DNA of 64,000 nucleotides, from NCBI RefSeq assembly GCF_000283155.1, contig NW_004454181.1:17018142-17082141 (forward strand), in the 5' to 3' direction. Shown piece by piece: positions 1-16,255 of the stretch (position 1 is its first letter; each line of letters opens with the position of its first letter). The position numbers and the translations under genes are program-made. This DNA is from Ceratotherium simum simum (taxonomy: Eukaryota > Chordata > Mammalia > Perissodactyla > Rhinocerotidae). The notes under the pieces were generated by a model. That model saw only the letters and a program-made list of their open reading frames with translations. It was not told where the DNA came from and made no database searches.

Positions 1-204
1 CTCTGTAGCTAGACTACCTAGGTTCAAATCCCAGCTCTGCCACTGCCTAGCTGTGTGACCTTGGAAAAACTGTTAAGCTTTTCGGGGCCTCAGTTACATC
101 CCATCTGTAAAATGGGGATAATGATAATGCCTACATCCTAGGATCGTTGTGGGGATTAGATGTGAGGATTAGAACAGGGTCAGTACATGTTAGCTACTTA
201 TATC
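1..204 (+). repeat. MIR SINE
   Basis: It shows the MIR order: GGTTCAAATCCCAGCTCTGCCAC, then CTGTGTGACCTTGG, CTCAGTT, ATCTGTAAAATGGGGATAAT and TTGTGGGGATTAGATG. Cut by the left edge of the window. Confidence 0.85.
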
Positions 205-209
205 ACTCA

Positions 210-330
210 ACCATGAGCTTCTTGAGGGCAGGAACGATGTGTCGTTCATCTCTCTTCTCCAGGCCCATTCACAGTGTCAAACACAGTAAACGAGCAAATG
301 GTTGAAGGAACAAGTGAATAAATTAATGAA
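210..330 (+). repeat. L2 LINE 3' end
   Basis: Matches the L2 3' terminal pattern CTTGAGGGCAGGAACGATGT followed by CAAACACAGTAAACGAGCAAATGGTTGAAGGAA and a TGAATAAATTAATGA tail. Confidence 0.65.
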
Positions 331-1664
331 CAACAGAGAATTGTATTGGATTTGAAAGCTGACTGGACTCATCCTTCTGTATGTGTGTAAAGGTATACTC
401 TGTCAGGTGAATAAGTGCATTTCAAACTAAGTCTCTAACTCATTTTCTTTCCCCAAATCTGATGGCAGAATCCAGGGACGGGATTGTACCTCTAATGTGT
501 TTGCGCCAAATTAAAAAATCCAAGTATTGGATTGAGCCTCATATTTTTTTCCTCCTATGTTATTCAGGCAATCTAGAGGTATTTTGACCTGAAAGAGGTC
601 ACTGGTAGTGTGTGTTCGCATGTCTGTTGGTTGCAGGCACGTGGGGATTGCAGGCAACACCTTCTAATCTTCTAAGAGGTGATCTGAATTGATTCTCTCC
701 CCGCAGAGAATTTTAAGTTAGAAAAAGATGCTTTTTATCTAATCATCCTCAATGTGTGTGTGTTCTTTCCTGCCATCATTCTTAGTCTTTTGGCAGAAAC
801 AGGGAGGTAATAGTATTCAATGTCATTTATCTTAATGTTTTCAGGGCTCCACAAGGAGATGTGAAATATGGGATTGAAGACCTTACAAAAGATCTTTGTT
901 TCTTCCCACAGAAATCTATCATGTTGGGGTTTTGATGAGCTAAAGTACACCCAGAGGAAGCGTAGTTCAGTATAGTATGTGGAGTTGAAAATGTACATTA
1001 GACTGAGCTCCCACATTAGAGAATTTGCTCATTATTCTCCTCACTGCCCACCCCCCACCCCTGTATCCATTATGGGAATGATAAGAAAAAGCTCTTATTT
1101 TGTACAAATAAACTTGCTACTCTAGCACAGAATGATGACTTTTAATGGACCCAACTTAAGAGGTCCAGCCAGCTTGGTGGTGGTGGGTTGGGCCACTGTC
1201 TCTCATCCCATTGCCCCTGTTTGTGACTGTCTTTCTTTTTGAAATAACTAGAATGTAAGTAGGTTGAATCCCTAGGAAACCAGAGGTGAGACAGGTCTCC
1301 AAGATCATCAGAACAAGCCACTCATTTTACACACATGGGAACTGGGGCATAAAGAGAGATACAATGATATGTAAAGGTCACTAGTGTTAGAACTAGAAGG
1401 GAGGCCCTCCCTCCTCTCAGCAACCTTCATGACTTGTACATACTTCTACTATTGCACGCATGCTTCTGCACTTGAATTACTGTTTCCTTGACATCACCCA
1501 ACCTCCATCCTAATCATACTAGTGGAGAATTTCTTGAGGAAAAGTTCTGTCTACTATTCTGAATGCCCTGGGCCTAGAACAGTGATTATTTGGTTCCCAA
1601 CAAATACAGATTAACAAAATACAAGTCAACCCCTGCAGCAATCCTTCTTCGAGTATCCTGGGCT

Positions 1665-1940
1665 GGATTCATTTATTTTTTACTCACTAATTCAAAACAC
1701 TTATTTAGTGCCTCCTCTGTATCAGCTACTATAGTAAATAACAGGGATGCAGAAGACAGATGTGGTCCCTGCCCTCACAAAAATGTTAATCACAGCACTC
1801 ACCACCCATTTTGATAATTATAGTTTATGTGTTTGTCTTCCCTTAGACCTCAGATTCCATGAGAGCAAGATCTCTGTCTTGTCTGTCATTGACCCTAGTG
1901 CTTGTCACAATATCCAGCTTATAATAACATTCAATTTTTA
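1665..1940. repeat. Two L2 3' fragments in opposed orientation
   Basis: 1665-1800 reads as antisense L2 (TATTTAGTGCCTCCTCTGTAT, then GTCCCTGCCCTCA). 1820-1940 reads as sense L2 (AGATTCCATGAGAGCAAGATC, then GTGCTTGTCAC). They meet head to head. Confidence 0.55.
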
Positions 1941-2104
1941 AAAAGTAAACACTGTTCATTTTAGTATCTTTTCCAACATAACTTGTGAGGAAGAAAAACG
2001 TTCAGTGTTTTCCATGTTCTGGGGTGTTTTCAGGACTACAGCAGCAGCTACTACATATCCTTCAGAGCAGCTACTATATAACAGCCTGTTTAGTGTTGCA
2101 CTTG

Positions 2105-2265
2105 CATCTTTACTGCAAACCGTAGTCCCCATTCTTAGACGAGACCGGGGTTTCTAACTGGATAAATGACTTTCCCAAAGTCACAAAGCTTCTAAGAGGC
2201 AGGACCAGGACTTGAGTCCACATATTTCTCACTGCAAAGCCAAACACCTTTCCACTATGCAATGT
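2105..2265 (-). repeat. MIR SINE
   Basis: Antisense MIR signature: ACTTTCCCAAAGTCACAAAGC, then CTAAGAGGCAGGACCAGGACTTGAGTCC. Confidence 0.7.
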
Positions 2266-3091
2266 ACATTTCCAATGTGGGCAAAGCTGAGAAACAATCT
2301 TCTCCATTTTTCGAAACAAGAAACATAAATATTTGAGCTTCTAGGGCAGCAATAGATGGCTTGAAAGCAAGCAAAAGGCAGATCCTGTTAGGCAGGGACT
2401 ATCCATTAATCCCAGTAAGATATATTGACCCATTACTTGAACATGTTAGAATGATCAGGGTCCCAATATAAAATTCAAAATCTAAGAAAGAAATTTTTCT
2501 GAGAAAAATAGCACTCCTGTCCTTATATATTACTAAATTGTCTGTCTTTAGAAGTTACAAATAAAAGTGAGTAAACTGATTTAACATTTTTAAGGCAGCC
2601 ATAAAAGTAACTGTTGACCCTTTCTAAGCTTTCAGTAATTGAACATAATTAAAAATATTGGGATTGGGGGGAGTAAGTTTTCCTAATTGTTAGAATCCAA
2701 ATTTTATATAATTACCTGGCCCTATGATCACATTTCAGTTAGTCACAAAACGGACACTTGCATAACTAAACTCATCTTATTTCTTGAAATAACTTCAAAA
2801 GTCTAAAATTTTGTATCCAGCCCTTTAGCAGTATCCGACGTAGTTCTGAGTATTTCATTAGCAAAACAGTTATAACACTAAGCGGGATAGCATCTCACTT
2901 ACTTTTGACTCCAAAATGGAGTGATCAGTAATGCAATTATGTTTCTGTATGTTTTAGCTGTGGAAGATCCTTAGCTAGAGATACAGATGAATTTGTAGAA
3001 GAAATTGGCTTTTTGGTATCCCGTGAGTAATGATCACTGCTACAAATTCACCAAGATTCATTGAATCACGGCAATAAATGGGGCCTAGATG

Positions 3092-3390
3092 ATATTAATA
3101 GCTAACATTTATTAAGAGCTTTTTGTGTGCCAGGAACTGTGATAAGCACTCTTCATGGATTTAATGTATTCCTTCTAACAGCCCTGTGAGGGGAACACAA
3201 TCAGCTGGCAAGGTGGAGGCATAGGGATTTAAGCCAGACATTCCTCCTCAAGAGGTCACATACCCCAATACTGTGCTACACCGATCACACAGAACCAGTT
3301 CTTTATTTTGCAAACAAAGAAACAGAGGCTAAAAGACATTAAATGACAAGTCCAAGGTCTCAGGTCTATAGAGTTTACACTAGTTCTCAG
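3092..3390 (-). repeat. MIR SINE, diverged
   Basis: AATAGCTAACATTTATTAAGAGC, GTGCCAGGAACTGTGATAAGC and, after an interruption, GAAACAGAGGCTAAAAGACATTAAATGACAAGTCCAAGGTC are the antisense MIR body. Confidence 0.65.
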
Positions 3391-3462
3391 CTCCATTGTT
3401 CCCCCGTTCAGCGCAATTTTTTTCTCTCTAGTTGTGTTATTGAAGGACTTACTGAATTTTCA

Positions 3463-3699
<237 letters not shown>

Positions 3700-3859
3700 T
3701 CACTTTGCTTCTCCTAAGTAGTTGGTGTGTTCTGTCAGCTTCATATTTTCTATTGCAGGGTTCCAGAGCTCAGGCTTGGAGAGGAGAACCTGTATCCCTT
3801 AGCTTAGGAAAACTAAAATGTATTTTCCCAATTCATTTGATTATCTGTTCACTCTCACG

Positions 3860-4370
3860 ACAAACGGTTATTAAGCATCTGCAAAGGACAAAGTACCTTG
3901 CGGCGGACATAGTTGTGAACATAACAAACGAAGTCCCCTGGTCTTGTGGAACATGCATTGCAGTAGTGGGGACAAAGATGGCTAAGCTAATGAATATATA
4001 ATTCCAAGTAGTGTTGAATGCAATAAAGCCACACACAACAGGTGAGGGGACAGAGAATGAAGGGGATGGGGTCTATTTTAGTAAGGGACTCAGAGAGGGT
4101 CACTGAGGAAATGTTGTTTATACAAATGCATGACAGAAACCAGAGAGTGAGCCATTTGTCTTGGGGAATAGTACTCGGTATGGGCAAACTAACAAGCTCC
4201 TTCCTTGTGGGCAGGTAAAAGCTTGACACGTTTAGAAAGAACAGGAAGACCAATGTGTCTAGAGTGAAGTGGATGAGAGGTGAAATGAGATTAGAGGCAG
4301 TAGCCTGGGTCCAGATTATGTCAGGCCAGGGGAAGGTCATGATAAATGTGAAAAGTAACACTGGAAATCT
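3860..4370 (-). repeat. L2-like repeat, diverged
   Basis: Resembles the recurrent antisense pattern seen again near 7745, 25325, 53940 and 57000: TTATTAAGCATCTGC, then GGTCACTGAGGAAATG, then GGGTCCAGATTATGTCAGG. The family name is uncertain. Confidence 0.45.
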
Positions 4371-4443
4371 TACTGAGCATCCATTTTTAAAGAAAGTCTG
4401 ATTTTACTTCCTTTTTAATTAATTATCCTGTTTATAGATATGT

Positions 4444-4444
<1 letters not shown>

Positions 4445-4483
<39 letters not shown>
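4445..4483 (+). repeat. TGA trinucleotide microsatellite, 13 units
   Basis: Thirteen uninterrupted TGA units in intron 6. A perfect run of this length is likely length-variable between individuals. Confidence 0.95.
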
Positions 4484-5594
4484 GTTAGACCATACAGCTC
4501 TTTACACTTCTCAATCATTTTCATTTGCCATGTCACTTTTTAACCTAGCCATCCTCCTATAGGAGAGGTTAGGTAGTAATCCTGATGTTTAATTCAGGAA
4601 GGTTGGGGGAGGAGGTATACAGAGCAAGAGAGAAGGAGTAGGAATTCCATAGCTTTTCTAATTTTTAGTCACAGAACACTCACTTTACATAGGTTGAAAC
4701 AATGGTACATACTCCTCTGTTTAGACGTCGAGTGCTATCAAACATTTAAGGCATACCTCATTAGCAAAAGCAAACTATTTCCAGGCATTTTGAGAGGAAG
4801 ATACAATAACTAAAGCTGGTCTTACTGTGAAAGCTTTACCCCTTGGCCAGCTCCTCCATTAGGGACAGTAGGCACAGTGCCCAGGGCCTACAATACTTTT
4901 AGAAGGTACAGTAATGTTTTAATTTCTTTTAAAATCAGAAGAAAAAAATGAATATAATCTAACTTGAATTATATTCACCTTTATATCAACATAGTTATAA
5001 AATAAAATTAAAATAAATTTTGAATATATATTTTTGGAGGAATGGCCCACAAAGGCAAAAGTGTTTAGGTCCATATAAGTCATAATGTGTCCCTACTTGA
5101 CCCAATCCCCAACCCAAGGTAACGATGCTTGGGTGTTTTGCCAAATCTGTATTTGTCCAAGCTAAAATATTATGAGATGTAAAATGATGTTTGTCTTCTT
5201 ACCCGAATATGAAAATGCCCAAAATAAGATGTGAGCCCGTGCCCCTCATTCTCTCAACCAAAGCTTCTTAAAGTGACCACTTCTGTGTGGGGTGAATGAT
5301 ACAGAAATATGTGGTCAGTGTTCCCTAGATTTTGTGTGGGTGTTCTGTCTACTTCAGTATCATTTCTGGACCAAGTTACAATCAGATATCTTTTTAAATA
5401 AATTTTTGCAGAAGTTTGAGAGAATATACTGGCAATTAATTTAGCGGTTATTGTTTCTTTCATGAAACGTGAGTTACAAATGGATAATTTTGGAATTTGT
5501 CTTCATTGCCTTTTCTTTCTTAATTTTGGTTGTCCTCATTGACTTTTTTCTTCACTGAACTAGTCTTTTATTTATTAATTTATTATTTATTTAT

Positions 5595-5760
5595 TTATTT
5601 TAGGCTTTATTGAGATGTAATTGACAAATAAAATTGTAATATATTTAAAGTGTACAATGTGAGGATTTGATATACATATACATTGTGAAAGGATTCCTCC
5701 CATTGAGTTAACACATCTCATTGACTCAAAAAAATTTTGAAGCATTTCATCATCATATGC
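5595..5760 (-). mobile_element. L1 LINE 3' fragment, antisense
   Basis: GCTTTATTGAGATGTAATTGAC, then AAAGTGTACAATGTGAGGATTTGATATACATATACATTGTGAAA, is the familiar reverse complement of an old mammalian L1 3' end. A TTTA-rich run at 5570-5600 precedes it and corresponds to the A-rich tail. Confidence 0.75.
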
Positions 5761-7744
5761 AGTAGGAGGATTGCATTTGTTAGGAGGATCTAAAACTTTA
5801 TTTATTTAAAAAACAATCCCTTTGAAGAAGGCGGAGCACAGTAGTTTGAGAAGTACCATATTGCTTACATTGTAAATACCTATATTCAGTAAAATGTTCT
5901 TCTGATCATGATAAATTCTTATTTTTTAAGTGGAAGGGTCTTACCTAGGAAGACATAGCAAGTTTATGGTAACATAGAATCATTGAACGTTAATGTGGAA
6001 GGACTTTAAAGGTCATATCGTTTATCTCATTTTACAGATGGCAAACTGAGGCACAGAAACATTAAATGATTTTTTTAAGGGTGCATAGCTACTTAGTGGG
6101 AAAACTGAGATTAGAACATAGAATGCCATTCATTCTACTCCACTGTTGTTAGTAAGGATTTTCTAGGCAAAAAAGCCAAGCAAGGATACTTGGTGGTCCC
6201 ATAATTAGTGATGAAGCCAACTGCGTCATTTCATAACAAATTAAAGCTCTTGCTTCTGTATCACACTGTCATTAGCAACAGTACCTGGACCCTATCTCTT
6301 TATACCTTGTCATGTGTTGCCAATGGGCTGCCAATATAGTTGAAGAGGGAAAAAATGTGTTGTCATCAACTTCTCATTTCATAGAATTCATTTCTTGCAA
6401 TTTCTTAGAAAGTCCGTTGTGCATGAAATTTAACATAAACATGACATAGTTGTGAAAATGGAGATTACTCATTGTTCATGTCTCTCAATGGAAATACAAA
6501 ACGTAGAGTAAATTCACATGATGAAAATTGGTGTTTTAAGACATAGGAGACAGATATACCTAAGGCCTCACAATAGGTAGTATATCTCATTCTTTCTTCA
6601 TTTCAGTATCTGGAAAATAGGTCCTATGAAAACGTCCCTGATTTAAGACTATTCCACATAAAGAAAAGAAGACTAAAAGGAGTCTTCAACTACTTAGTCA
6701 AAAATGTTAAGCTCAGATTTCAAATAAATCAGCAGATTACATAAAAAAAAATTAAAAAATTAAAGACAAAAAGGTTTTGGTTGGGGTTATGAAAGAAACT
6801 TTGTGGTGATGCCAACTGGGAGCATGGACTTAGTACCAGAACAGCATCTACTAATTGATACTATCACTTCACTTTTACGGGCCTTTGCTTTTCCATTTGT
6901 ACGAGGCAGGCATGCTAAATAATTTCTAAAGTTATTTATTGTTCAGAATTCATTTAAATTTCTACTTATCCCTTTCTCCTCATGTACAAGGCACTGTGCT
7001 TGACTGTCAGTCAACAAACCATCATTTATCAAGTCCTTACTAGATGTAGTACTTGCCTGGATATTACTGTCAGAAAGTAATCTGAATCTCTTCTTTTAGA
7101 ATCAAAGCCTTAATTTGTATTTTCCTCAAAAAGCAGTTGAAAGAGGTGAGCTGCATCACGCACATTGTCTTCAGGTTCTCCGGCCTTAGGAAGAGGGCTT
7201 TATCCCTAACGGGCAGACAGTGTAATTCAGCTCTGACAGTCGGAAGCCAGAGGAGAGTGGTAAGAAAAACCTCTGCCTTTCCCAGTGTGGTTCTTACCAA
7301 CACATGGACGAAGCTGCTTCAGATGCTTCATAAACATTTATTCCATGGTGTTCTACTAAATTACTGCAAAATCCTCTCACTTATCTCTTGTTTACTCTCT
7401 TCTCTGATATTTTGGCAAGGTGTTTGCTTCAAAAACTGGGTCAAAGCATTTTCAGCCCACTTGTGCCTCAGTTTCTTCCTCTCTGAAATGTGCTAGTTAG
7501 GCCAGGTCAGAGAAACGGCTACACACTGAATGGACCGCTACTGCTCTTCTCACGCCAGTGGCAGGCAGCGGTCATTAGTCATGGTGCTCTCTCCTGCTGA
7601 GCATGTGCCCTCCGAGCCTACTTTTCAATGCTAAGTCTTCTCTGTTTAACTCCCCGCAGGTCTTAAACCCTCTTTTCCGAGGTCATGTTTTCTGAGACTT
7701 AAACACTGAAGGGACATTTAAAACCTGATTATTGTCATCTTTAT

Positions 7745-8100
7745 TCTTTCAATAAATATTTATTGAGTGTCTACATTGTATTAGGCTCTATGCTAGGAAA
7801 TGCTGAGCAAAATAGATCCTGCTCTCATGGAGTTTACAGTCTCTAGACAATAAAAATGCTAACCAATCAATAAAACAAATAATTATTTCTTTGACAAAGA
7901 GTTTAAACTAAATACCGTGTGACCAAGAAGACGGATGGGCCTGTGTGCAAATTTTGATAAGGTCATCAGGGAAGACCCTAGGAGATGATATTTATGCTGA
8001 GATGTGGAGAGTTTACAAAAAGCCAGCCATGCTAAGTACCAAGGGAAGAGCAACCCAGGCAGAGAAAAGAGCAAGGGCAAAGGCTCTGAGGTGGAAAATA
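7745..8100 (-). repeat. L2-like repeat
   Basis: CAATAAATATTTATTGAGTGTCTAC, TAGGCTCTATGCTAGG, GATCCTGCTCTCATGGAGTTTACAGTCT, then GTCATCAGGGAAGACCC and CAGGCAGAGAAAAGAGCAAGGGCAAAGGCTCTGAGG. The first half is clear antisense L2; the second half is a common mammalian repeat body. Confidence 0.65.
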
Positions 8101-8199
8101 ACTTACTTATTTTTCTTTGACTTCAGTTTTCTTAATGAGATACTATTTGTTTTCTACTCACTGTCTATTTCCTTCTTCCTAAAATACCTCCAATTTTCT

Positions 8200-8610
8200 T
8201 CAGAATGACAATGTGAATAGCTAAAAATATCTCTTCTCAGCCTCCTTTGCAGTTAGTTAGCATTGGCAATATGACACAGCTTTGATTAATGACATATGAG
8301 AAGACATCTGTTAGGATTTAAGGAAAGCGTTTATCTTTTTCATACAGGCACTACTCCTTTCTTCTTTGCCCACTAATCCTCTTTATCTTGAAAGCAAATG
8401 CAATGGCTGGAGTTGCAGCAGCCATTTTGTAATCAGGAAGGACATTTAAGGACATCTTAAGATACCATCCTTGTTAAGATGCAGAACTAACCAGCAATCA
8501 ACCAGCAATCACTTACCTTCATATACCTTATGTGAAAACATAAACCCCTCTTTTTTTCAGCTATACTCACTGCTTGAAAGCATTGCTGACTAATATACTA
8601 AACATATAAT
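8200..8610 (+). mobile_element. MaLR-like LTR relic
   Basis: The order CTCAGCCTCCTTTGCAGTTAG, ATGACACAGCTTTGATTAATGACATATGAG, GCAGCAGCCATTTTGTAATCAGGA, then a late AAACCCCTCTTTTTTTCAGC and CTGACTAATA end resembles MLT1-type LTRs. No coding sequence is attached. Confidence 0.45.
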
Positions 8611-8729
8611 TGATTGTCCAAAACAAGATATTTTGAAAGCAAAAGAGGGCACTATGAGTAGTTATACCAGGATATTAGGCATAAACCAGTAATGTTCCAG
8701 GCAAACTATGATGCATGATCTCCCTAACT

Positions 8730-8825
8730 ATAAAGTTATTTTATGGATTAGATGAGCCGATGCATATACAAATGTTTAATATACTGCCTGGCATACAAGT
8801 AACACATAATACACAATATTATTAT
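8730..8825 (+). repeat. MIR 3' fragment
   Basis: TGGATTAGATGAGCCGATGCATAT and ATACTGCCTGGCATACAAGTAACA match the 3' half of MIR. Confidence 0.5.
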
Positions 8826-9961
8826 TAAAAATGGAACTGGTAATCAGGAGAAAACATAATAGTCCGTGGCATAGAACATACATTAAATTGGGAAAAGAAC
8901 GGGGAGAAAGGAGTTATCACCAAAGGCCTATTTAGCTGACAGTTGTTGAAGTAGTTTATCCTTGGGTTTCAATATAGAATGAGATTTATAAATAGAGAAA
9001 GTTATCTCTCCATGACTAGGGCTGCTAGGAGCCTGAAGCCCTTTGCTATTTTCTTTACTTGCTGTCTTCCTACACTACCACTATTTTTCTTTTATGAATC
9101 ATATCTTCACCAAAATAGTTGCTCAGACTGCCTGTCTAGTGAGAACAGAAAGCTGGTTAGGTAGTCCAGGAGTTGACTCAGTCCTTGTACGTAACTTCCC
9201 TGCAGGAAACCAGGAATACATTATTCACACTCACTTTGTGCATGCACACTAGTCAAAAGCAGAAGGGTGGAGGAAGACCAGAGAACCTGATGCTGCTGGC
9301 CACTGTTCTCTTGGCTCCTCTGACATGTGCCTGCATATTTTCAACTAGCAGAAACCTAGAAAGTTATTGTATTTGTATTGATTTATCTAAGATACCTTCC
9401 AAAGCATTAATATAGCCTTGAATTTTATGGGATATGCAAACAAATCTAGAACTTTTTTAAGATGATGATTAGGATAAATTCTTTTCTGGCTACATCTTTT
9501 AAATGTAGGCTTCGTTATTAAGAAACACCTAATTATTGCCACCTACCAATATTTCCAATCTGATAAACAAGTTGAATTATTCCCAAGGTCAAATAAGTGT
9601 CAGTAATGATATAAAATAAACACAAGGTTCTCCATTTATTGGAAAGAAGCTGCTATCTATGAGGTATAAGCATCCATACTCCACTTGTTTTTCTATGAAT
9701 ACCACTTCCACAAAGATAGAATTTTTCCACTAAATAGTTACATTCATTCTTTCTAGTCCAGGAGGTAGGGAATAACCCCTTCCTGAACAAAATTAACAAG
9801 TACAGTCAAAGATTATTATTTATAGAAAGTACTTACAGTAAATAACTATTTAAACTTTATTGATGATCTTTATCTGTCTCTCTAACAGATATAACTAATT
9901 GGAGGTTTCTTGCTTAAAGACTTTAGGCTTTATAAGCATAAAAAAAATTAAGTTAAATTTA

Positions 9962-12564
<2,603 letters not shown>

Positions 12565-13943
12565 CTAGGCAATTTTGGAAAATGGCAAAGAGGTCACTGT
12601 GCTGTATTTTGCAATGCAAATAGCTTACATAGACAACGCATAATTTTTGCAACTGTAAAAGCAAAATGTGAGCTAGGTGATGTTTCTAGAAGTAAACTTG
12701 TGGTAGTCTGTACATATTGATGTCAGGTGAATTATTGGTTGGTATAATCATTTTTAAAAATATCTTAAATGCCTGAAATATTTCTTGGTCAGGAAAATTC
12801 TGCTGATTATCTCCTCAGACACGTGAGAGGAAAATAACACCCTACTCCCACCCCACCTCCACCACACCAGCACTAGAAGAGATAGAATTTATTGCAAATA
12901 AAAACAAAACTCATGGTAGAGGTTATTACATATAGGAAAATGTTTAAATTAGACAATTCCAGTTATAAAGATAAAGCATAGTGTTCTGGGGGGCCCTCCC
13001 CTGGTCTCAGAAAAGCTCACACCCAATCTGAAATCATCTATAACGTGGGCATGACAATCCTATCTTTTTTTGGCTAAGTAAACATTTTTTTTTCATAGAC
13101 AATGTATATGGAATTTCAATTCTCCCACACAAAGAAGAAGATTATGAAAATAAGGAATTTGTTTCACTGGTAATTTGGATCTTTTCCAAGAAAAAAAAAG
13201 AATGCAGAATATGCGGGTGTGTCAGTGTGTGTTTGTGAGTGTATGTGTGTATAAGACACACGAGCAATGTGTGAAGCTCATCATCATTCACAGCCAGGGA
13301 ATCTACTTATTTGAATAAACACAGGACTCCTTATGGCAATACCCAGAGACGAACATCTGCTAATCCGAAAACAAGCAAATGTGACTTACCGGCTCCTAAA
13401 ATTGAAAAGGGTAATATCCATCTTTCTTGCAGTACTTGCTACACTGACACTAAATTTGGAACTCAATGGTTTGAAATAAAGACGACCACATTCTCCATTA
13501 ATCTTAGCATGCTCCAAACTAGAAGGAAGACTAACTTGAAAACGTCATGCTACATTTTCTTAATCCCCCATACCTTGATGCATCAGAAAGCTGTTCTTTT
13601 TTTAAATCTTGTACATATCGTTTTTAGGACAGGCAAAATAAATAATGTCTGTGTGTAGGTGTTTTGTGCATGAATTTATCTGTCTCTTTCCCAGGGTTTA
13701 AGCAAGATTGGGTAAAGACTGAATGAAGGTTTATCCCTCTGGTACACGTTTGGTATGGCTGAGACCTCACTCATCAAGTAACTAACAATTATTATTGGAT
13801 AGTTTATAATGCACCAGGCACAGTGCTAAATGCTGACTGAGATAGAAACAAGGAAGTATAACATGATGCCAATCTATCTTTGTAGGCAAAAGTTGTTGGT
13901 TAGATTTTTCTGTGTCTGAAAGTATCAAATGAAAGGCACTAGG

Positions 13944-14170
13944 TGGGCTGGCTCCGTGGCTTAGCGGTTAAGTGCGTGCGCTCTGATGCTGGCGGCCCGG
14001 GTTCGGATCCTGGGCGCGCCCCGAGGCACCACTTCTCCGTCCAACGTGAGGCCGAGTCCCACGTACAGCAACTAGAAGGATGTGAACCTATGACATACAA
14101 CTATCTACTGGGGCTTTGGGGGGAAAAACTGAATAAATAAAATCTTTAAAAAAAAAAAAAAAAAAAAAAA
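13944..14170 (+). mobile_element. ERE SINE, young copy with perfect target-site duplication
   Basis: tRNA-derived head (GTGGCTTAGCGGTTAAGTGC as A box, GGTTCGGATCC as B box), an ERE body and a long pure A tail. It is flanked by the perfect 13-base duplication gaaaggcactagg at 13931-13943 and 14171-14183. The undecayed CpGs and long A tail suggest a recent insertion. ERE elements are specific to the perissodactyl lineage, which gives the best clue to the host. It lies in intron 4, antisense to GABRA1. Confidence 0.92.
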
Positions 14171-15204
14171 GAAAGGCACTAGGACATGACACAGGAATTT
14201 ACTCAACAAGAGACATTTCTTAAGCATCTGTTAAATTCAGTGGAGAGAGAAACTGTTTAGACTTGGATGCCATACGAAAAACTCATGGAGGAGTAGCATG
14301 GGCATAGAATGGTATTTTCCACGGGGAAAGAAATGGGGAGGGAGCCTGTGGCTTACGTCAGGACGTGATACAGGGTGGCAGTTCTTGCCACGGAAGCAGA
14401 GTGGATGGATTCACTCTGGGTTGTGCATGTGCTCTTCTCTGGACAACAGAAAAGCTTATGAGATAGGGGTGCGATAATGATATTTCTATTACTCAGGAAT
14501 CAGCCACATAAGCTCTGTTCTCTGTCCAACTGAACTACTTTCCCCTGGTCAACAGTAGAGGGAATGGCCACTTGGAAATCAAGGTTCCAAGAATGTCTAA
14601 ACTGGCCATGTTCCTGTGGATCTAAAAATTTTGTTTATTTGTTTGCTTGCTCCAAGGAGATTTTTGAAAACAAATAAATATAAATATAAATTAAATATAA
14701 AATAAAATGTATTTATTATCAAATCTTTGACAAGATATATCCCAAAGGAAATGATTCCAAAAAATTACATCAAAATTTGCCAAAGCCCTGATGTTTACAT
14801 GTTTATCGTGTTCACAGCCAGCTTTACTCACCTGTGCTAATGGCAGACAATGAAATCCCCAAATTCATTTAAGATATTCTCCCTTCAGTTATTATACTGG
14901 TCACACAAACGTGTAAGCACACACACACGGAGCAAAATTAACTACATAAGCTTTTACTTCCATGTTCTCCTCTGTTAGAATTAGAAATGAAAAGTGAAAT
15001 AAAAGGAGTTGATAGTGACCAGATCCTGCCTAATCAAGCGTGTAAATATTTGGTCTCCCATTTCCTAAGAACTGCGCCTGCAAGATTGCCATGGTAGCAG
15101 CAGGCGGCTCTCAGCATGACCTTGCCCTCGTGATCACAGTTCATTAGACCAAGATGGGCCAGAACCCCTTCTTCAGGAAGTTGGCAGAAGGAGGAGAGGG
15201 CAGA

Positions 15205-15450
15205 GCTATAGCATGATGGTTACAAATGTAGGTTCTAAAACTGCTAACTAGAACTGGATTGTCCGTCTGCCAGATGAATGGCCTCAGGTCATTTTCTTAC
15301 CTTCTCTAAGCCCCAGTTTCCAATCTATAAAGAGGGGATCACGGCAGTATTACTTCACTTGCCTATGGTAAGAAGTGAGTTAATACAAGTGAATAGCTTG
15401 CAAGAATGTCTGGAATATAGGAAGTTCTCAGTAAATGTTAGAAGTCATTA
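15205..15450 (+). repeat. MIR SINE
   Basis: GCATGATGGTTACAAATGTAGG, TTACCTTCTCTAAGCCCCAGTTTCC and GAGTTAATACAAGTGAATAGC followed by CTCAGTAAATGTTAGAAG follow the MIR consensus from head to 3' end. Confidence 0.7.
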
Positions 15451-16024
15451 TTTATCTCCTTTTTTTATCAACACAAATTTCTATTAGATTTCTACGGAGC
15501 TGGGAAGGAAAAAGTGCTATTTCTTTGGAAGGGTGGTATAGAACAGGAAACCTGAGCAAAGTGAGAAGGTGGTCATAACCAAGCAAAGCAAAAACAGAAG
15601 GCAAAAGGGAAGACTCCACAGAGGAGTGTCTGAACAAATAGGAAGATTTAGTGATGACTCTGTTCAAGATTCAGTGTTCCAGCCCCCACCACTCAAGTGA
15701 AAAGTCTCTCCAAGTTACCCTGTTTGATAGAGTACATCCCTGGAGAATGTGAGCCTTACCCTGAAGACTGGGACAAAACATCCATTATGTTCCTAAATAA
15801 ATATTGTATTGAGGTGTTCCCGTTTGCACCATTTGTTACCATCTGTGTGTGCTTTGATGTAATACATTTTAAGCACTATGGAAAACAGGGCTCTAGGATT
15901 GTACTGCCTGCTTATTTCTGTCAGAACCTGGTGCCCTGGGAATGTACTATTTGATTGCCAATTAATGGTTTTTAAAATAAAGTTAAGGAGTTGTCCTCAT
16001 TTTATTTTCTATTCCAGATGAAGT

Positions 16025-16255
16025 CAGATGCTTTGGGAGCTGTGGAGTCCCTGGAGACAGACAGCCTGAGTTCAAGTTGCTACCTAGCTGGGTCATTTTC
16101 CTCCTTTGGAAAATGTGGATACTGATAATAGTTAGCTAAAATGTTTGCCATGAGAATTAGATGAAATATGATCTATAAAATTCTTAGCATGTGCCTAACA
16201 TATTGCAAGCATTCAATAATGTTGAATGTTGTTATGATTATTATTATTAATTAGG
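16025..16255 (+). repeat. MIR SINE
   Basis: GGAGACAGACAGCCTGAGTTCAAG, CTACCTAGCTGGGTCATTTTCC, GAAAATGTGGATACTGATAATAG and ATTCAATAATGTTGAATGTTG match the MIR order. Confidence 0.75.

Noticed and set aside
13944..14030. tRNA gene-like A and B boxes
   Set aside because: They belong to the tRNA-derived head of an ERE SINE; the acceptor stem and anticodon arm are not preserved as a functional tRNA. The same holds for the other three copies.
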